Of a stretch of 64,000 nt of DNA, positions 45,010-56,221 are shown piece by piece. The stretch lies in the NCBI RefSeq assembly GCF_964204645.1, contig NC_134032.1, forward strand, positions 14,750,275 through 14,814,274. The letters are read 5' to 3'. Source of the DNA: Tubulanus polymorphus. Its lineage: Eukaryota; Nemertea; Palaeonemertea; Tubulaniformes; Tubulanidae. Numbering within the stretch: position 1 is the stretch's first letter; each line of letters starts with the position of its first letter. The position numbers and the translations under genes are program-made. The notes beneath the pieces are model-generated. The model was given only the letters and a program-made list of their open reading frames with translations. It was not told where the DNA came from and did not search any database.

Positions 45010-48000
45010 ATGTCCGGATCGGAGATCGTCAATTACATGGACTTCACGATAGACGACGTGAAAAACGGCTCCAATTTGGAAAGTCCCGTTAAAAAGAAAG
45101 GGAAATTCGACCCGCACGGATTGAGTTTAAGCGAAATCGCGGAGATGCTCGGCTGCGACCTCGACAGCGTTAAATTCGCGCGTTACATGGACAACCACGA
45201 TCGATTGAAACATTTGAGGAACGAGTATTACTATCCGAAAAATAAAACTCTAATTGGAAGTAAGTTTTTTGAGATAATCCGGATGAAACTTGCGAGAAAA
45301 ACCAAAAATGTTTCCTTGAGCGAGTAGTTTTTAAATTAGAACGTTATGACTTTATCCTAATTCAGTAAACAACTTTATCCTCAGTCAACACCCAATATAC
45401 CGCCCACATCTCGGTGCAGAATGATTTTGTTGGTATAGAGAGTATGGCGGTATATCAGAGGTGTTTTACTATGTATTTGTATAGAGATGTACATCGAGAA
45501 AACCTGGTGGTCGGTGGGGGTGGCGGTACATGGGAGGGTGGTATATCGGGGGTGTTTTATTATGTATTTGTATAGAGATGTACATCGAGAAAACCTGGCT
45601 GTAGGCGGGGGTGGCGGTAAATTGGAGGGCGGTATATCGGGGGTGTTTTACTATGTATTTGTATAGAGATGTACATTGAGAAAACCTGGCAGGGGTGGCG
45701 GTAAATGGGAGGGTGGTATATCGGGGGTTGACTGTAGTCTTCTTCAGGAATGTGATATTTTTCAGGCTAATTGTTCTTCTTTATGTACTGTGGTATTTAA
45801 CCGTATAAAATTTCGGGTTCGGACAATTCCTCGTGAAAACTGGTCCTCGATATTGATGAAGATGTGATTGAATTTCGAGCGATAAATCTTTGTTTTTCAT
45901 TTAATTATTTTATTAGTTGATTTATGTAAAGTTGACCTGGAAGAGGACAGTGTATATTTCTGCGGTAATTCACTGGGATTGCAGCCTCGAGGTACAAACT
46001 ACTACATTCAAAAAGAGTTGGATAAATGGGCAAAAATGTAAGTTCAAGGATGATTAATAATAATAATAATTATTATTATAATAATGATGTTAATTTGTTG
46101 ATATAGCGTTATGATATTTAGTAATCAAAATGCTTTATATTAACGTTACAATACAGGGTCCAGTTCCACAGTTCCCAGCTAAGATTTGACTCTGGGTTAA
46201 CTCATTGAAAATGAACTAACTTTAACTCAGAGTTAACTCTAACTCACGACTGTGGAACTGGGTCCTGTAGAACTCGCTTGTTTCGGATCACCCAGGACTG
46301 GAAAATAGTGTCCGAATTAAACAAAATCCGAATTATGCGCTCTCATTTGAAAACGAATAACCTAGAGGGGACCGGAGTGTTAGTCCGAAATAAATGAAAA
46401 ACCCGAATAAAACCGATCCGAATTAAGCGAGTGGTAATTAATAATCATAAGATTGTTAAAATACCAGGACCCAGTTCCACAGTTGTGAGTTAGAGTTAAC
46501 TCTGAACTCAGGATCCAGTTCTACAGTTGTGAGTTAGAGTTAACTCTGAACTCAGGATCCAGTTCCACAGTTGTGAGTTATGAGTTAACTCCGAACTCAG
46601 GATCCAGTTCCACACTCTGGATCCAGTTCCACAGTTGTGAGTTAGAGTTAACTCTGAACTACAGGACCCAGTTCCACAGTTGTGAGTTAGAGTTAACTCT
46701 TGAGTTAAAATTAGTTCATTTTCGATGAGTTAACTCAGGGTCAAATCTTAACTCGGAACTGTGGAACTGGACCCAGTCTGGGAGACCGGTGACAAAATGC
46801 TGTTTTAAAGCAATAATTGCGGTGACATTGTTAGGTAAAGGATGCGTTCTATTGATCTGAAAATCGTTGATTATTTTGTAGCGGAGTTCAAGGTCACGTG
46901 AACGGTGATTTGCCGTGGGCTCACTGCGACGAAAAAATCAACGCTCGAGTTGCTAGGCTTGTCGGTAAGATAACCGTGAAAACGTTGAGAATTATTCTGC
47001 GGAACCAGGTTCACCTGCACTAATTAGTGTAGGCGCATTATAGTCTAATGTCTATTTCAACTTGACTCGAGAGCACATCGGGTGGCCTAGTTTTGGTGAC
47101 AAATACCTGATAAAGGTCTTTTTTAATTAGAACCAGAAAGGACTGTCAGCTGACCAAAAACATTGATTTTTAATCCATTTTAAACTGTATTGAAGGATAT
47201 CCAAAAAGTCTTCATTGAAAGCGTTTGAATTAGGAAATGTGACTCCATGATTTTTAAGTTAAACAATGTGTTTCTATGCCTACAGACCCAGCTCTAGTTG
47301 GTAGGCATGGAAACATATTGTTTTTGAGATAAACTATGTATTTCAGGTGGAAACTCAGATGAAGTTCAGTTAATGAATGGCTTAACAGTAAATTTGCATT
47401 TCTTACTCGTAAGTTTTCTCCCCAGAAAATTTTAAACCATTTTGAATTGGGGAATTTATTGCATATCTGGTGGGTGCATGCTGTGATGATATATGGATTC
47501 GGAAGCCTGAAAATTCAGTTTGCAGTTCATTGTAAATGAACTAATTTGACAAAGGACCACCTACTGCTCGTCACGCCATCTAGTGGGATAGCTCGTGTTA
47601 CGGGTTCTCATTTGACTGTTTTGTTTTTCTGTTTTCTGCGCGATAGATATCATTTTATCGACCAACACCTCAAAGACACAAGATTCTGCTGGAATCCAAG
47701 GCTTTTCCATCGGACCATGTAAGTTTTTTTTCTGACCGATTGGCTGCTTACAAATATCTGTATAAGTTCTGATGTCTAGAATTCTAAAATGATCATGGCG
47801 TCTTAAAGGCACCACCTAAAAGGAAAACGCAGTAAATGTAACTTACAACATTTCTAACCTTATAGAATTATCTATTAACGAAATATCTCGTAGAAATGTT
47901 GTTTATGCGATGTGTTACAGTATGCAATAGAATCACAGATTCGTCTTCACGGTTTCGATCCCGAATCAAGTATGATCTGTTTAGAACCGAGACAGGTATG

Positions 48001-51000
48001 TGAGCTTTGACTCGTCATTGTGTTTTAGAGCAAGCGTTCGTAGCTTGTGAATTGTTAACTCGTCCACTGACCATCCAACTATATTTAACGAACCCCTGTC
48101 ACACTAGACCGGGTGCGCAGGTACATGCGCAGCTTTCCGAACGAAAACTGGCGGCACCAATCAGATTGCTCGTTGTATAATCGCTGAGGTAAATTTCAAG
48201 GAAGAACTATAAATGGGGAAAACCCGGGCTAAAATAAAACGGGATTTCTGATTGGCTAAAAATCACATCATCTGAACTGCGCATGTATCTGCACACACGG
48301 TCGATTATGGCAGGGTTTCGTGCCGTGGCAATCTCGATGCCATCAGGTTCGAATCCCTGCCGGGGGAGGATGCAAATAACTATATTATTGTAATCGAAAG
48401 CATCAATGAAATTAATAAGATCACATTGATCAAATAATTAGATAATAGGGATAATGTCTTATTTCAAGATCATGATCTCAAGGTGATAGGTTCAGTTGCA
48501 GTTCACGGTTCTAGGTTCAGTTACAGCTTGGAGTAATCATTTGACTACTCAATGATTACTCCAAATGATTACTCCAAGGTTACACAATGCACCCTTCCTT
48601 AATCATGTTGATCTGCTGATTCCACCGAGTCCACTTACTCTTTACTATATTTCTGTTTAGGGTGAGTTTACTCTTCGTACCGAAGATATCCTCGCGAGGA
48701 TCGCTAGCGAGGGCGATTCTATAGCCGTTGTATGTTTAAGCGGTGTGCAGTATTACACCGGACAGTTGTTCGACATGGCGGCCATTACTAAAGCCGGTCA
48801 AGAAAAGGTAACGCGTTTTACCTTGAAAAATAACACGTATATTGCTTAATATTGTCGACAATAGATTATAGCCCCGATATGTTGATGACGTCGTGCATAT
48901 CCTTTCGAAAAGTAATTATTAAAATTTATCGAAAATGAAAAAAGAATTGTGAAATATTAGACGAGAAGATACACAATATCCGTGTATGATGATGACGAGA
49001 GAAATCTCACAATAACGAAGCCAAGATTGAAAAATTCTATATCGGAATGATTGTATTTGAGGAGCGACATTTCGGCTAACAACTGTTAGCCATCATCAGG
49101 CGTACTGATGATGGCTAACAGTTGTTAGCCGAAATGTCGCTCCTCAAATAAAATCTTGGCTTCGTTATTGTGGGATTTCTCTCGTAATTATGAAATATAT
49201 TCTATTACAAAATAAACGCCAGAATTCACAATTCTGATAGTCATTTTGAAACGCTATAATCGATTACATAGTAGTGAACATCGATTAACACAGAACCTGT
49301 TAAATAACGCATATTAGGCATCAGTGTATATAAACATTATTGAAACGGTTTTTATGGCGTCAAAAAAGTTAAGAGTTCTACTATAAGCCACACGACTGAG
49401 AAATTGGCTCATATTTACGTTTCCATCATACGCATGTGAATGTCTGTTTTGTAATATTCTGTACGTGTGAATTATTTCAGGGTTGCTATGTTGGATTTGA
49501 TCTGGCTCATGCGGTCGGAAACGTAGAAATTCATCTTCATGATTGGAACGTTGATTTTGCCTGTTGGTGTACGTACAAGGTTTGTATCATTCATTCATTC
49601 TCCTTTTGCAGTGGTAACATTAAAAAAAAAAAAGTCTAAAATGTTTCCTTGAGCTAGTGTAGTTTATTCAACATTTCGATTTTACCCTAATACTAGTCAT
49701 CTTCAGGAATACTGTATTCCTTGAGCAAGTGTAGTTTATTCAACTTTTGACTATATCCTAATACTCATCTTCAGGAATAATTTATTCCTTCAGCTAGTGT
49801 AGTTTATTCAACTTTTGACTATATCCTAATAGTCATCTTCAGGAATAATTTATTCCTTCAGCTAGTGTAGTTTATTCAACGTTTCGATTTTATCCTAATA
49901 TTCATCTTCAGGAATACTGTATTCCTTGAGCTAGTGTAGTTTATTCAACGTTTCGACTATATCCTAATAGTCATCTTCAGGAATACTGTATTCCTTGAGC
50001 TAGTGTAGTTTATTCAACGTTTCGACTATATCCTAATAGTCATCTTCGGGAATACTGTATTCTTTGAGCTAGTGTAGTTTATCCAACGTTTGACTATATC
50101 CTAATAGTCATCTTCGGGAATACTGTATTCTTTGAGCTAGTGTAGTTTATCCAACGTTTGACTATATCCTAATAGTCATCTTCGGGAATACTGTATTCTT
50201 TGAGCTAGTGTAGTTTATCCAACGTTTGACTATATCCTAATAGTCATCTTCAGAAATACTGTATTCCTTGAGCTAGTGTAGTTTATTCAACATTTCGACT
50301 ATATCCTAATAGTCATCTTCAGGAATACTGTATTCCTTGAGCTAGTGTAGTTTATTCAACGTTTTGACTATATCCTAATAGTCATCTTCAGGAACACTGA
50401 TGTTGTCCTCATTATAGCCATTGATGAAACACTCTTAGTCCGTGTTCACTCAGAGTAAAAAGAGTCTAAATGATTCCTTTAGCTACGTTGTGCAACTTTC
50501 ATCCATCTATTCAGCTGAGTGATTGTTATGTCTGAATTTCAGTATTTGAATGCCAGTGCCGGTGGAATAGCCGGAGCCTTCCTTCACGAGAGACACATGC
50601 ACAATGACTTTCCGAAGTTGTTAGGTTGGTGGGGCCATGAAGGCAAGACCAGATTCGTTATGGACAATGGTACAGTATATAATAATTCCTATTTGCCTTA
50701 GATTCAAAGTCTTTGATACATCGTCGTCACATTACTGAAGTCATCTCTATTTTTTAGTCCCAATTTATATTTCTAATTCAATTTACTAAGTGTAAGTCAT
50801 CATTTGGATAAGTCGTCACATTACTGAAGTCATCTCTATTTTTGAGTCCCAATTTCTATTTCTAATTCAATTTACTAAGTGTAGGTCATCATTTGGATAA
50901 GTCGTCACATGACTAAAGTCATCTCTATTTTCAAGTCCCAATTTGTGTACGTAATTCACAAAGTCGTCTAAGTTGTCATTCAGATGCCAAGTCATCAACA

Positions 51001-52914
51001 TGATGAACGTCACAACAATGACGACTTTGAATGTCACCAGTATTTTTACTCAACGCGTTTTAAACATTATTTTACAGATTTGAAATTATCTCCTGGTATC
51101 GACGGATACCGGGTTTCAAACCCGCCGCCATTGTTGGTCTGTCCGTTAATAGCAAGCATAGATGTAAGTAGTCACATGACATCGGTTTAAACCTTTCCCG
51201 ACCATTTGCTTTATTTCTGGGTCTGAGTCTTATACTTTTGCGCGTGGAGCCCAATCCCAGGTCCCGGTGTGGCTGTATAAAAGGTGTCCTGCTGGGTCCA
51301 GTTCCACAGTTCTGAGTTAACTCTAAGATAACTCATTGAAAATGAACTGATTTTAACTCTTACACTAACTCACAACTGTTGAACTGGGCCCTGGGGGTTT
51401 AGACCTCTGTCTCAGTGAGGTGATGTTTCCCCTTAAAGATATAAGACAACATTAAAAATACGTACGTCAATGATGTGCTTCATTGAAATGAGAGCACGCG
51501 TGTTAACACTATTCATTGGATACCCGAACCCAGCCCGCTTGCCGGGGGAAATTCATCACTGTTGAAAAATGTTAAATGGCTTAGATTTGTACTACGGGCC
51601 ATTCGCCAAGTGTCTACGCCTACATGGGGAGGGCAGGTGGTGGTAGAGGCCACTCTCTGCATTTACGAGGGAAGGAGGGAAGGTTTGAAATGAAAGACTC
51701 CCGTGAATTTACCACCTATATCTCTCTCTTTCGATTTTCTTCAGATTTTTGAAAAGACCAGTATGGAAGCATTACGCGCGAAGTCGAAACAATTGACCGG
51801 ATATTTAGAGATATTGTTGCTGCAGAAGTTTCCGAAGCCGTCGTCGTCGTCGCCGGGGGAGACGATTGATAATAAACCGTACATCGAGATTATCACGCCT
51901 TCCGATCCCGATCAGAGAGGATGTCAATTATCGGTGAAATTCTCCGTTCCGATAAAAAACGTCTTCAAAGAATTGGTGAAACGTGGAGTCGTGGTATGTA
52001 CTATACACTGAGAACTCCTGCCCCCCTAATCTCTATTTCAACCTGACTTGAGAGCATTCCAGGTGGCCTAGCTCAGTCAGTTTTGGTAGTACATACCCGA
52101 TAAATGTCTTAGTAGGACCAGAAAGGACGGGCAGTCGACCTTAATCATCATTTTTTAATCCATTTGAAACTGTATTGAATATCCAAAAAGTCTTCACTGA
52201 AAGGGGTTAAATGAAGAGAAGTGACTCCATGATTTGAAAGTTTAACAATATGTTTCCATGCCTACGTATCAAGTTTCAGTTGGTAGGCACGGAGACATAT
52301 TGTTAAACTTTCAAATCATGGAGTCTCTTTTCTCTCAGGAACCCCTCTCAATGCAGATTTTTTGGATATTCTTCAATACAGTTTCAAATGGATTAAAAAA
52401 TGATGATTTAGGTCGACTGCCAATGGATTCTGGTCCTATTAAGACCTTTATCAGGTATGTGCTACTAAAAATGAGCGACCTAGGCCACCCGGAATGCTCT
52501 CAAGTCAGGTTGAAATAGACATTAGGAGACACATCCTCCTTCAACGGCGATTCCATGAGACTCTGTCACAGTACAAACCCCTGTCCAAGTACAAAAGGAA
52601 ACATCTGAACATCTCCGTCAAAGGGATTCAAACCCCTGCCCTAATAGACATCTCTTCCCTAGTAGCGATTCAAATCCCAGCCCTAGACCCATCCTCCGTC
52701 TGCTGGTATTGATTTTCTGTTGATATATATATTTCAGTGTGATGAAAGAGAACCGGATGTAATTCGATTGGCTCCAACTCCGATGTACAATAAATTTGAA
52801 GATGTTTATAGATTTATTCATTTACTCGAACATTCTCTGGCAGACGCCGCAAAATATCCACCGCAGAAAACAACAACAACAACAACGCCATCTACTACTA
52901 ATCAGCTGAACTAA
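45010..52914 (+). CDS. KYNU: Kynureninase
   Basis: Twelve coding exons join in phase: 45010-45259, 45917-46037, 46882-46964, 47347-47408, 47647-47718, 47921-47995, 48661-48807, 49481-49579, 50543-50669, 51078-51163, 51745-51993 and 52738-52914; 515 residues (human 465). The enzyme is a PLP-dependent hydrolase that converts kynurenine to anthranilate and 3-hydroxykynurenine to 3-hydroxyanthranilate plus alanine. Visible motifs: [72 protein letters not shown], and FACWCTYK ending in the PLP lysine (AAG 49577-49579), then [31 protein letters not shown] and [11 protein letters not shown]. All expected blocks are intact. The N-terminus is about 35 residues longer than the human one, and the C-terminus has a Thr-rich tail ([15 protein letters not shown]). 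Several introns hold MITEs and minisatellites. Confidence 0.97.
45430..45740 (+). repeat. About 90 bp tandem repeat in KYNU intron
   Basis: Three units share TTTTACTATGTATTTGTATA, GAGATGTACATCGAGAAAAC and a G-rich GGGGTGGCGGTA, then GGAGGGTGGTATATCGGGGG. The G-rich part could form quadruplexes, but that is speculative. Confidence 0.8.
46155..46267. mobile_element. TTCCACAGT-family foldback MITE (complete)
   Basis: Starts GGGTCCAGTTCCACAGTTC and ends ACGACTGTGGAACTGGGTCC; the middle has AACTCATTGAAAATGAACTA. At about 113 bp this is the clearest single copy of the family. Confidence 0.75.
46268..46434. mobile_element. MITE with ACTCGCTTRTTTCGGATC ends
   Basis: The left ACTCGCTTGTTTCGGATC and the right GATCCGAATTAAGCGAGT are inverted repeats around 130 bp of non-coding DNA with AACAAAATCCGAATTATGCG. 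The ends resemble Tc1/mariner-type MITEs. Confidence 0.6.
46468..46775. mobile_element. TTCCACAGT-family MITE cluster with tandem left arms
   Basis: The left arm (CCAGTTCYACAGTTGTGAGT followed by TAGAGTTAACTCTGAACT) is repeated four times before one complete palindrome ending GAACTGTGGAACTGGACCC. It mirrors the cluster at 1233-1480, where right arms are repeated. Confidence 0.7.
47040..47340. mobile_element. Foldback element in KYNU intron, partial copy
   Basis: It begins CTAATGTCTATTTCAACTTG and ends with the central CCTACAGACCCAGCTCTAG and GTTGGTAGGCATGGAAACAT. It matches the left half and centre of the complete element at 52023-52529; the right arm is mostly missing. Confidence 0.65.
48107..48373. 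mobile_element. tRNA-ended foldback element, copy lacking the left arm
   Basis: It is almost identical to 40647-40911, from AGACCGGGTGCGCAGGTACA to GCCGGGGGAGGATG. The left tRNA-like arm is absent. It lies in a KYNU intron. Confidence 0.75.
48990..49190. mobile_element. Near-perfect inverted repeat with hammerhead-like cores
   Basis: Arms run from ACGAGAGAAATC to the centre at about 49102. The central 41 bp arms (GAGGAGCGACATTTCGGC and its complement) are perfect and separated by 5 bp. The plus strand has CTGATGA (49105-49111), a GGCTAAC/GTTAGCC hairpin with AGTT loop, then GAAA (49131-49134); the minus strand has the same. This matches the hammerhead core boxes known in Penelope-like elements. 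The left arm has a 24 bp insertion near 49030-49052. Confidence 0.8.
49650..50400 (-). repeat. 62 bp minisatellite with hammerhead-like core, array 2
   Basis: About 12 units of the same repeat as 41715-42495, here inside a KYNU intron. Some units have TTTTGACTATA instead of TTTCGACTATA, which would break the GAAA box. A single degenerate unit is also at 62395-62475. Confidence 0.85.
50712..51010 (+). repeat. Dispersed AAGTCGTCA repeat, copy 2
   Basis: Three imperfect units contain GATAAGTCGTCACATTACTG, AAGTCATCTCTATTTTTGAG and TCTAATTCAATTTACTAAGT. Same family as 6240-6520. In a KYNU intron. Confidence 0.7.
51295..51392. mobile_element. TTCCACAGT-family foldback MITE
   Basis: Starts GGGTCCAGTTCCACAGTTCT and ends CACAACTGTTGAACTGGGCC. 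In a KYNU intron. Confidence 0.65.
52023..52529. mobile_element. Foldback element, complete, about 240 bp arms, in KYNU intron
   Basis: The left arm begins CCTAATCTCTATTTCAACCT and the right arm ends AGGTTGAAATAGACATTAGG. The arms pair along almost their whole length, meeting at GCCTACGTATCAAGTTTCAG near 52270. No transposase is present. A partial relative is at 47040-47340. Confidence 0.85.
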
Positions 52915-53429
52915 CTACGTACGCATATCAGCATTCGAGTAAAGTGTCAGTTGTAAAAAGCTTGAATACGGCCGCGCAGGATTTAAATTGATTTCTGGAT
53001 TTAGAGACTTTGAAACAGAGGAGTTCCATGCTCGCAATACTAGTCGCTGAATTAGTCGTTAGTTAGGTCCAAAATTGGATAGAATATTTTTGTTTGAGAT
53101 CATTTGTTATTAAATCTTCATACAAATCTATATCGACTATTGATTGGATTGATGATGATGTATGTCCATAGGAGGATTAAAATGTCTTTATCACATTATT
53201 TGATTTTCAGTATGTTTTAAGTCAAGTTTATATAATTCTGGTTCATGGGTATTTAATAAGAAAAATGTTAAACATCCAACAGGTGTGAATTGAATCTTGA
53301 CTGCCACGTCAAATTCTAAATCCACATCTCTGGGTATTCTGGGAATTCACATTTATTACAAGTTCTAGTAAACTAACTATGTTTATTCAAAGAATCAGAC
53401 CTTTTTTCACAGTTCTATCCTACAGTACT

Positions 53430-53532
53430 GGACCCAGTTCCACAGTTGTGAGTTAAGATTTGACTCAGAGTTAACTCATTGAAAGTGAACTGATTTTAAC
53501 TTAAACTCACAACTGTGGAACTGGATCCTGGG
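53430..53532. mobile_element. TTCCACAGT-family foldback MITE
   Basis: Starts GGACCCAGTTCCACAGTTGT and ends CACAACTGTGGAACTGGATC. About 103 bp, downstream of KYNU. Confidence 0.7.
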
Positions 53533-54149
53533 AAATCGGTAAAATCATGGCAACCATTAACAAATATCTAGAAATTTAAAAGATTTGCTTTAATCTGAGA
53601 AATATTCTGGAAATTCATTTTGCGCTTCGCGTAGCATAGTTCCGGGATGTCAATTGCCACCCGAGGGCAACTTTCTTCAGTAATTTCTCATGAAAATCAC
53701 CTCTAGTATCTACCAGTCACCACTTAAATGTTGATGTCCTGTAGTTCAATGGTTTGTACGCTTTGACGAAGGACCCATTTCCGTTTGGGAAAAGTGAAAA
53801 AATCACCCGTGAAATACTCGGATTCAATTTTTCAGATTCATGTGTATAACTATGTCAAACATGTTGTCTAGAAGAAATAGCTTTCAGTCTTTACATTATT
53901 TCGATTATCACCACTAAAACTGTAGGAATAATTTCAAAGCCTTTGTCAATGAAAGTCGATAATTTTTTAGTCTTTGAGATGTTAAATATTTTGTGTCGTG
54001 GATAATTTCAAAAATTGTACATCGAACAAAACATTTGACCAAAAAGAATTTGTAATCTTTTGTCCATTAGTGTTTGTTCCAAGCGATCTCTATATATTTT
54101 TCAGCCATAAATCTCTCTGTCTCAGAAACTGACTAAGAGGGATTGCAGT

Positions 54150-54280
54150 CAAACTTGTTGATGACTTTTCTAAATGATGACTTACACTTAGTGAATTGAA
54201 TACAAGTTGGGACTTGAAAATATTAAGACACCTAATTAGTGAGACGACTTATCCTAATGACGACTTCACTGACTTTGACT
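54150..54280 (-). repeat. Dispersed AAGTCGTCA repeat, copy 3
   Basis: The opposite strand of the family at 6240 and 50712: GATGACTTACACTTAGTGAA, TTGGGACTTGAAAATATTAA and GACGACTTATCC. Confidence 0.55.
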
Positions 54281-54701
54281 GTAATTCCTATTTTCTGTTC
54301 CAATTGTATTGAGATTCTTTCATAATCATGATTATTATTTTGTTGTAATTTTATCAGGTATATACATGAAATGTACAAATAATTATTTCCATGATATTAA
54401 AACTTATAATATCGGCTTTTTTGGTTCCTCGATCTTATCGACTGAATTTCCTGGTGGCCAGTTTAAAAAAAAAATGTCTAAGATGAAATTTTTCGTTTAT
54501 TTAATCTTATCTGAAACGATTAAAAGTTGAAGAATAGAAAAACTCCTGACGATCATCAAAAACTATAGAGGATTTTCAACTCGTCAAATCGCCACGCCAC
54601 ATTAACTCAAGAAAATGGCTCGGTTTGATTGGGGGGGGGGGGGGGGGTTTATTCTTCAGTCGACTTCTATAAAAACCAATGATTAAGAGTTAATCCTTTT
54701 T

Positions 54702-54890
54702 GTGAAACTGGACCCTAGTACTTTTTCGAATGTTTGGAGAAATTATTGTTACAACGAGTTAACTGGATCGGATGGGAGCACTCCGGCTTCTGTTCAATCC
54801 TCAGCCAGACCAGCTCAGGCAAGTGAGGATGCAGCACCTTCATTTAATCTTCACTCAATCGTGGAATTTACAAGGATGCTTTTACACTAA
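54702..54890 (+). CDS. Unidentified open frame (62 codons)
   Basis: The frame reads STFSNVWRNYCYNELTGSDG, then STPASVQSSARPAQASEDAA and PSFNLHSIVEFTRMLLH before TAA. The composition looks protein-like, but the 5' end overlaps a MITE arm, no ATG or clear acceptor precedes it, and no family is recognised. It may be a terminal exon or transposon relic. Confidence 0.2.
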   Translation: MKLDPSTFSNVWRNYCYNELTGSDGSTPASVQSSARPAQASEDAAPSFNLHSIVEFTRMLLH

Positions 54891-56219
54891 GAGGATTATT
54901 AATTGACGGTTGATGCGGGGAGTTTAGAGAGGATTAAAGCGCGTATGGATTTAATCGTTAAAATGCAGCAGCTGAAGAACCGCCTGCTCTGCTCTCTGCT
55001 GCTGTTCTGATGGGATTCGAACCCAAAATCCCTCAGTAGAAGTCATTTAGTCCGCTAATGTATGTTGCTGAGTAAAAACAACATTTCTATCGGGATATTT
55101 ACTACTGAATTATGGAATATTCTGCCAGTATTATCGGTGGGTAACATTTTTAAACGAATTTCTATGATTATGGTGTAGTTTTGTGGTATTTGTCGGGGAG
55201 GGATAACCGGTAAAAACTAAGACTGATGACTTTCATCCGTGGCATCGTCCAATCAAATTCAATTGTTTTTTATTGGATGTTGTGTTACGAAATAGAGAAT
55301 CGGTATCTTCGGAACAAAACAAAGAGAACCTGTTAGTTAAAATACTCGTATAGTGAATAGTAATTGATAGTAGTATGATGGTGTTATGGTTAGGTTAGGT
55401 ACAGTCATAACCATTTACGGACACCTCAAAAAGTACAGCTCCGAAATATGTAATTTTTGATTGCTCTAATTTTCAAGAATTTTAATTTTCATTTATGGTA
55501 AAAAATCAGTTGAAGTACGTCATGATTAAGATTCCTATGAATATCCATGGTACCCCGTTATGCCCCGCTCTGCTGCTGCTGTCTGCACTCACTGGTAACA
55601 GATTGTATTAATATCAACGAACGTCCCATTCCAAACTGTCAATACAAAATTTGAAATTCAAATTTTTTCGAAAAAATATCTGATTTTTGTATTATATCAA
55701 TTTGACGCAGTTTGAAATAGAGACAAACAACAGACGGACTTCGTAGGAACGAGGTTTCAGTGGATTTATCTGGAAACACAGCTGTAATAGGTCCAACGTA
55801 AGAATCTTCGCCTTATTTCTGATTTACTGAACATTTCTTCAGATTTAGCTCTGAAAATTCAGTTTGAATTTAGTATTAAATGTTTTGAGGAGATCTGTCT
55901 CTGTAGACATCTGTCTCCCCATTACGGGTGTCCTGTGTAATTTATTACTTGTCCATTACGGATGTTTCCACACAACTACCATAGGCCCTATTTAATTTGT
56001 AGCAGTGGCTGCCTTACAGAACAGAATTAGATTATGATGATTCCGAAAATGAATGACACTATCGTAACCCAGTTCCCCGTAACCCGGTCTTTTTGTACTT
56101 GGGACAAAATTTGTCCAATTTGAGAATTATATCCAAGCTCTATATTTTTTATCATGCGTTATTTGTGGGTTTAGGAAAAGTTTTTTACTTGAAAATGCAT
56201 CTCATCGACCGACAAAACC
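54891..56219. other. Intergenic DNA, no recognised gene
   Basis: A GGGATTCGAACCCA near 55013 with TCAGTAGAAGTC on its right resembles the T and anticodon arms of a tRNA on the minus strand, but no complete cloverleaf can be drawn. Otherwise featureless. Confidence 0.4.
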
Positions 56220-56221
56220 AT

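Larger units (their letters stand above)
52915..54700. other. KYNU 3' flank with repeat copies
   Basis: No gene is recognised. It holds a TTCCACAGT-family MITE (53430-53532), an opposite-strand copy of the AAGTCGTCA repeat (54150-54280), a run of 18 G (about 54630-54647) and one GTTTCACGAAAAAG-type arm near 54690. Confidence 0.5.
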
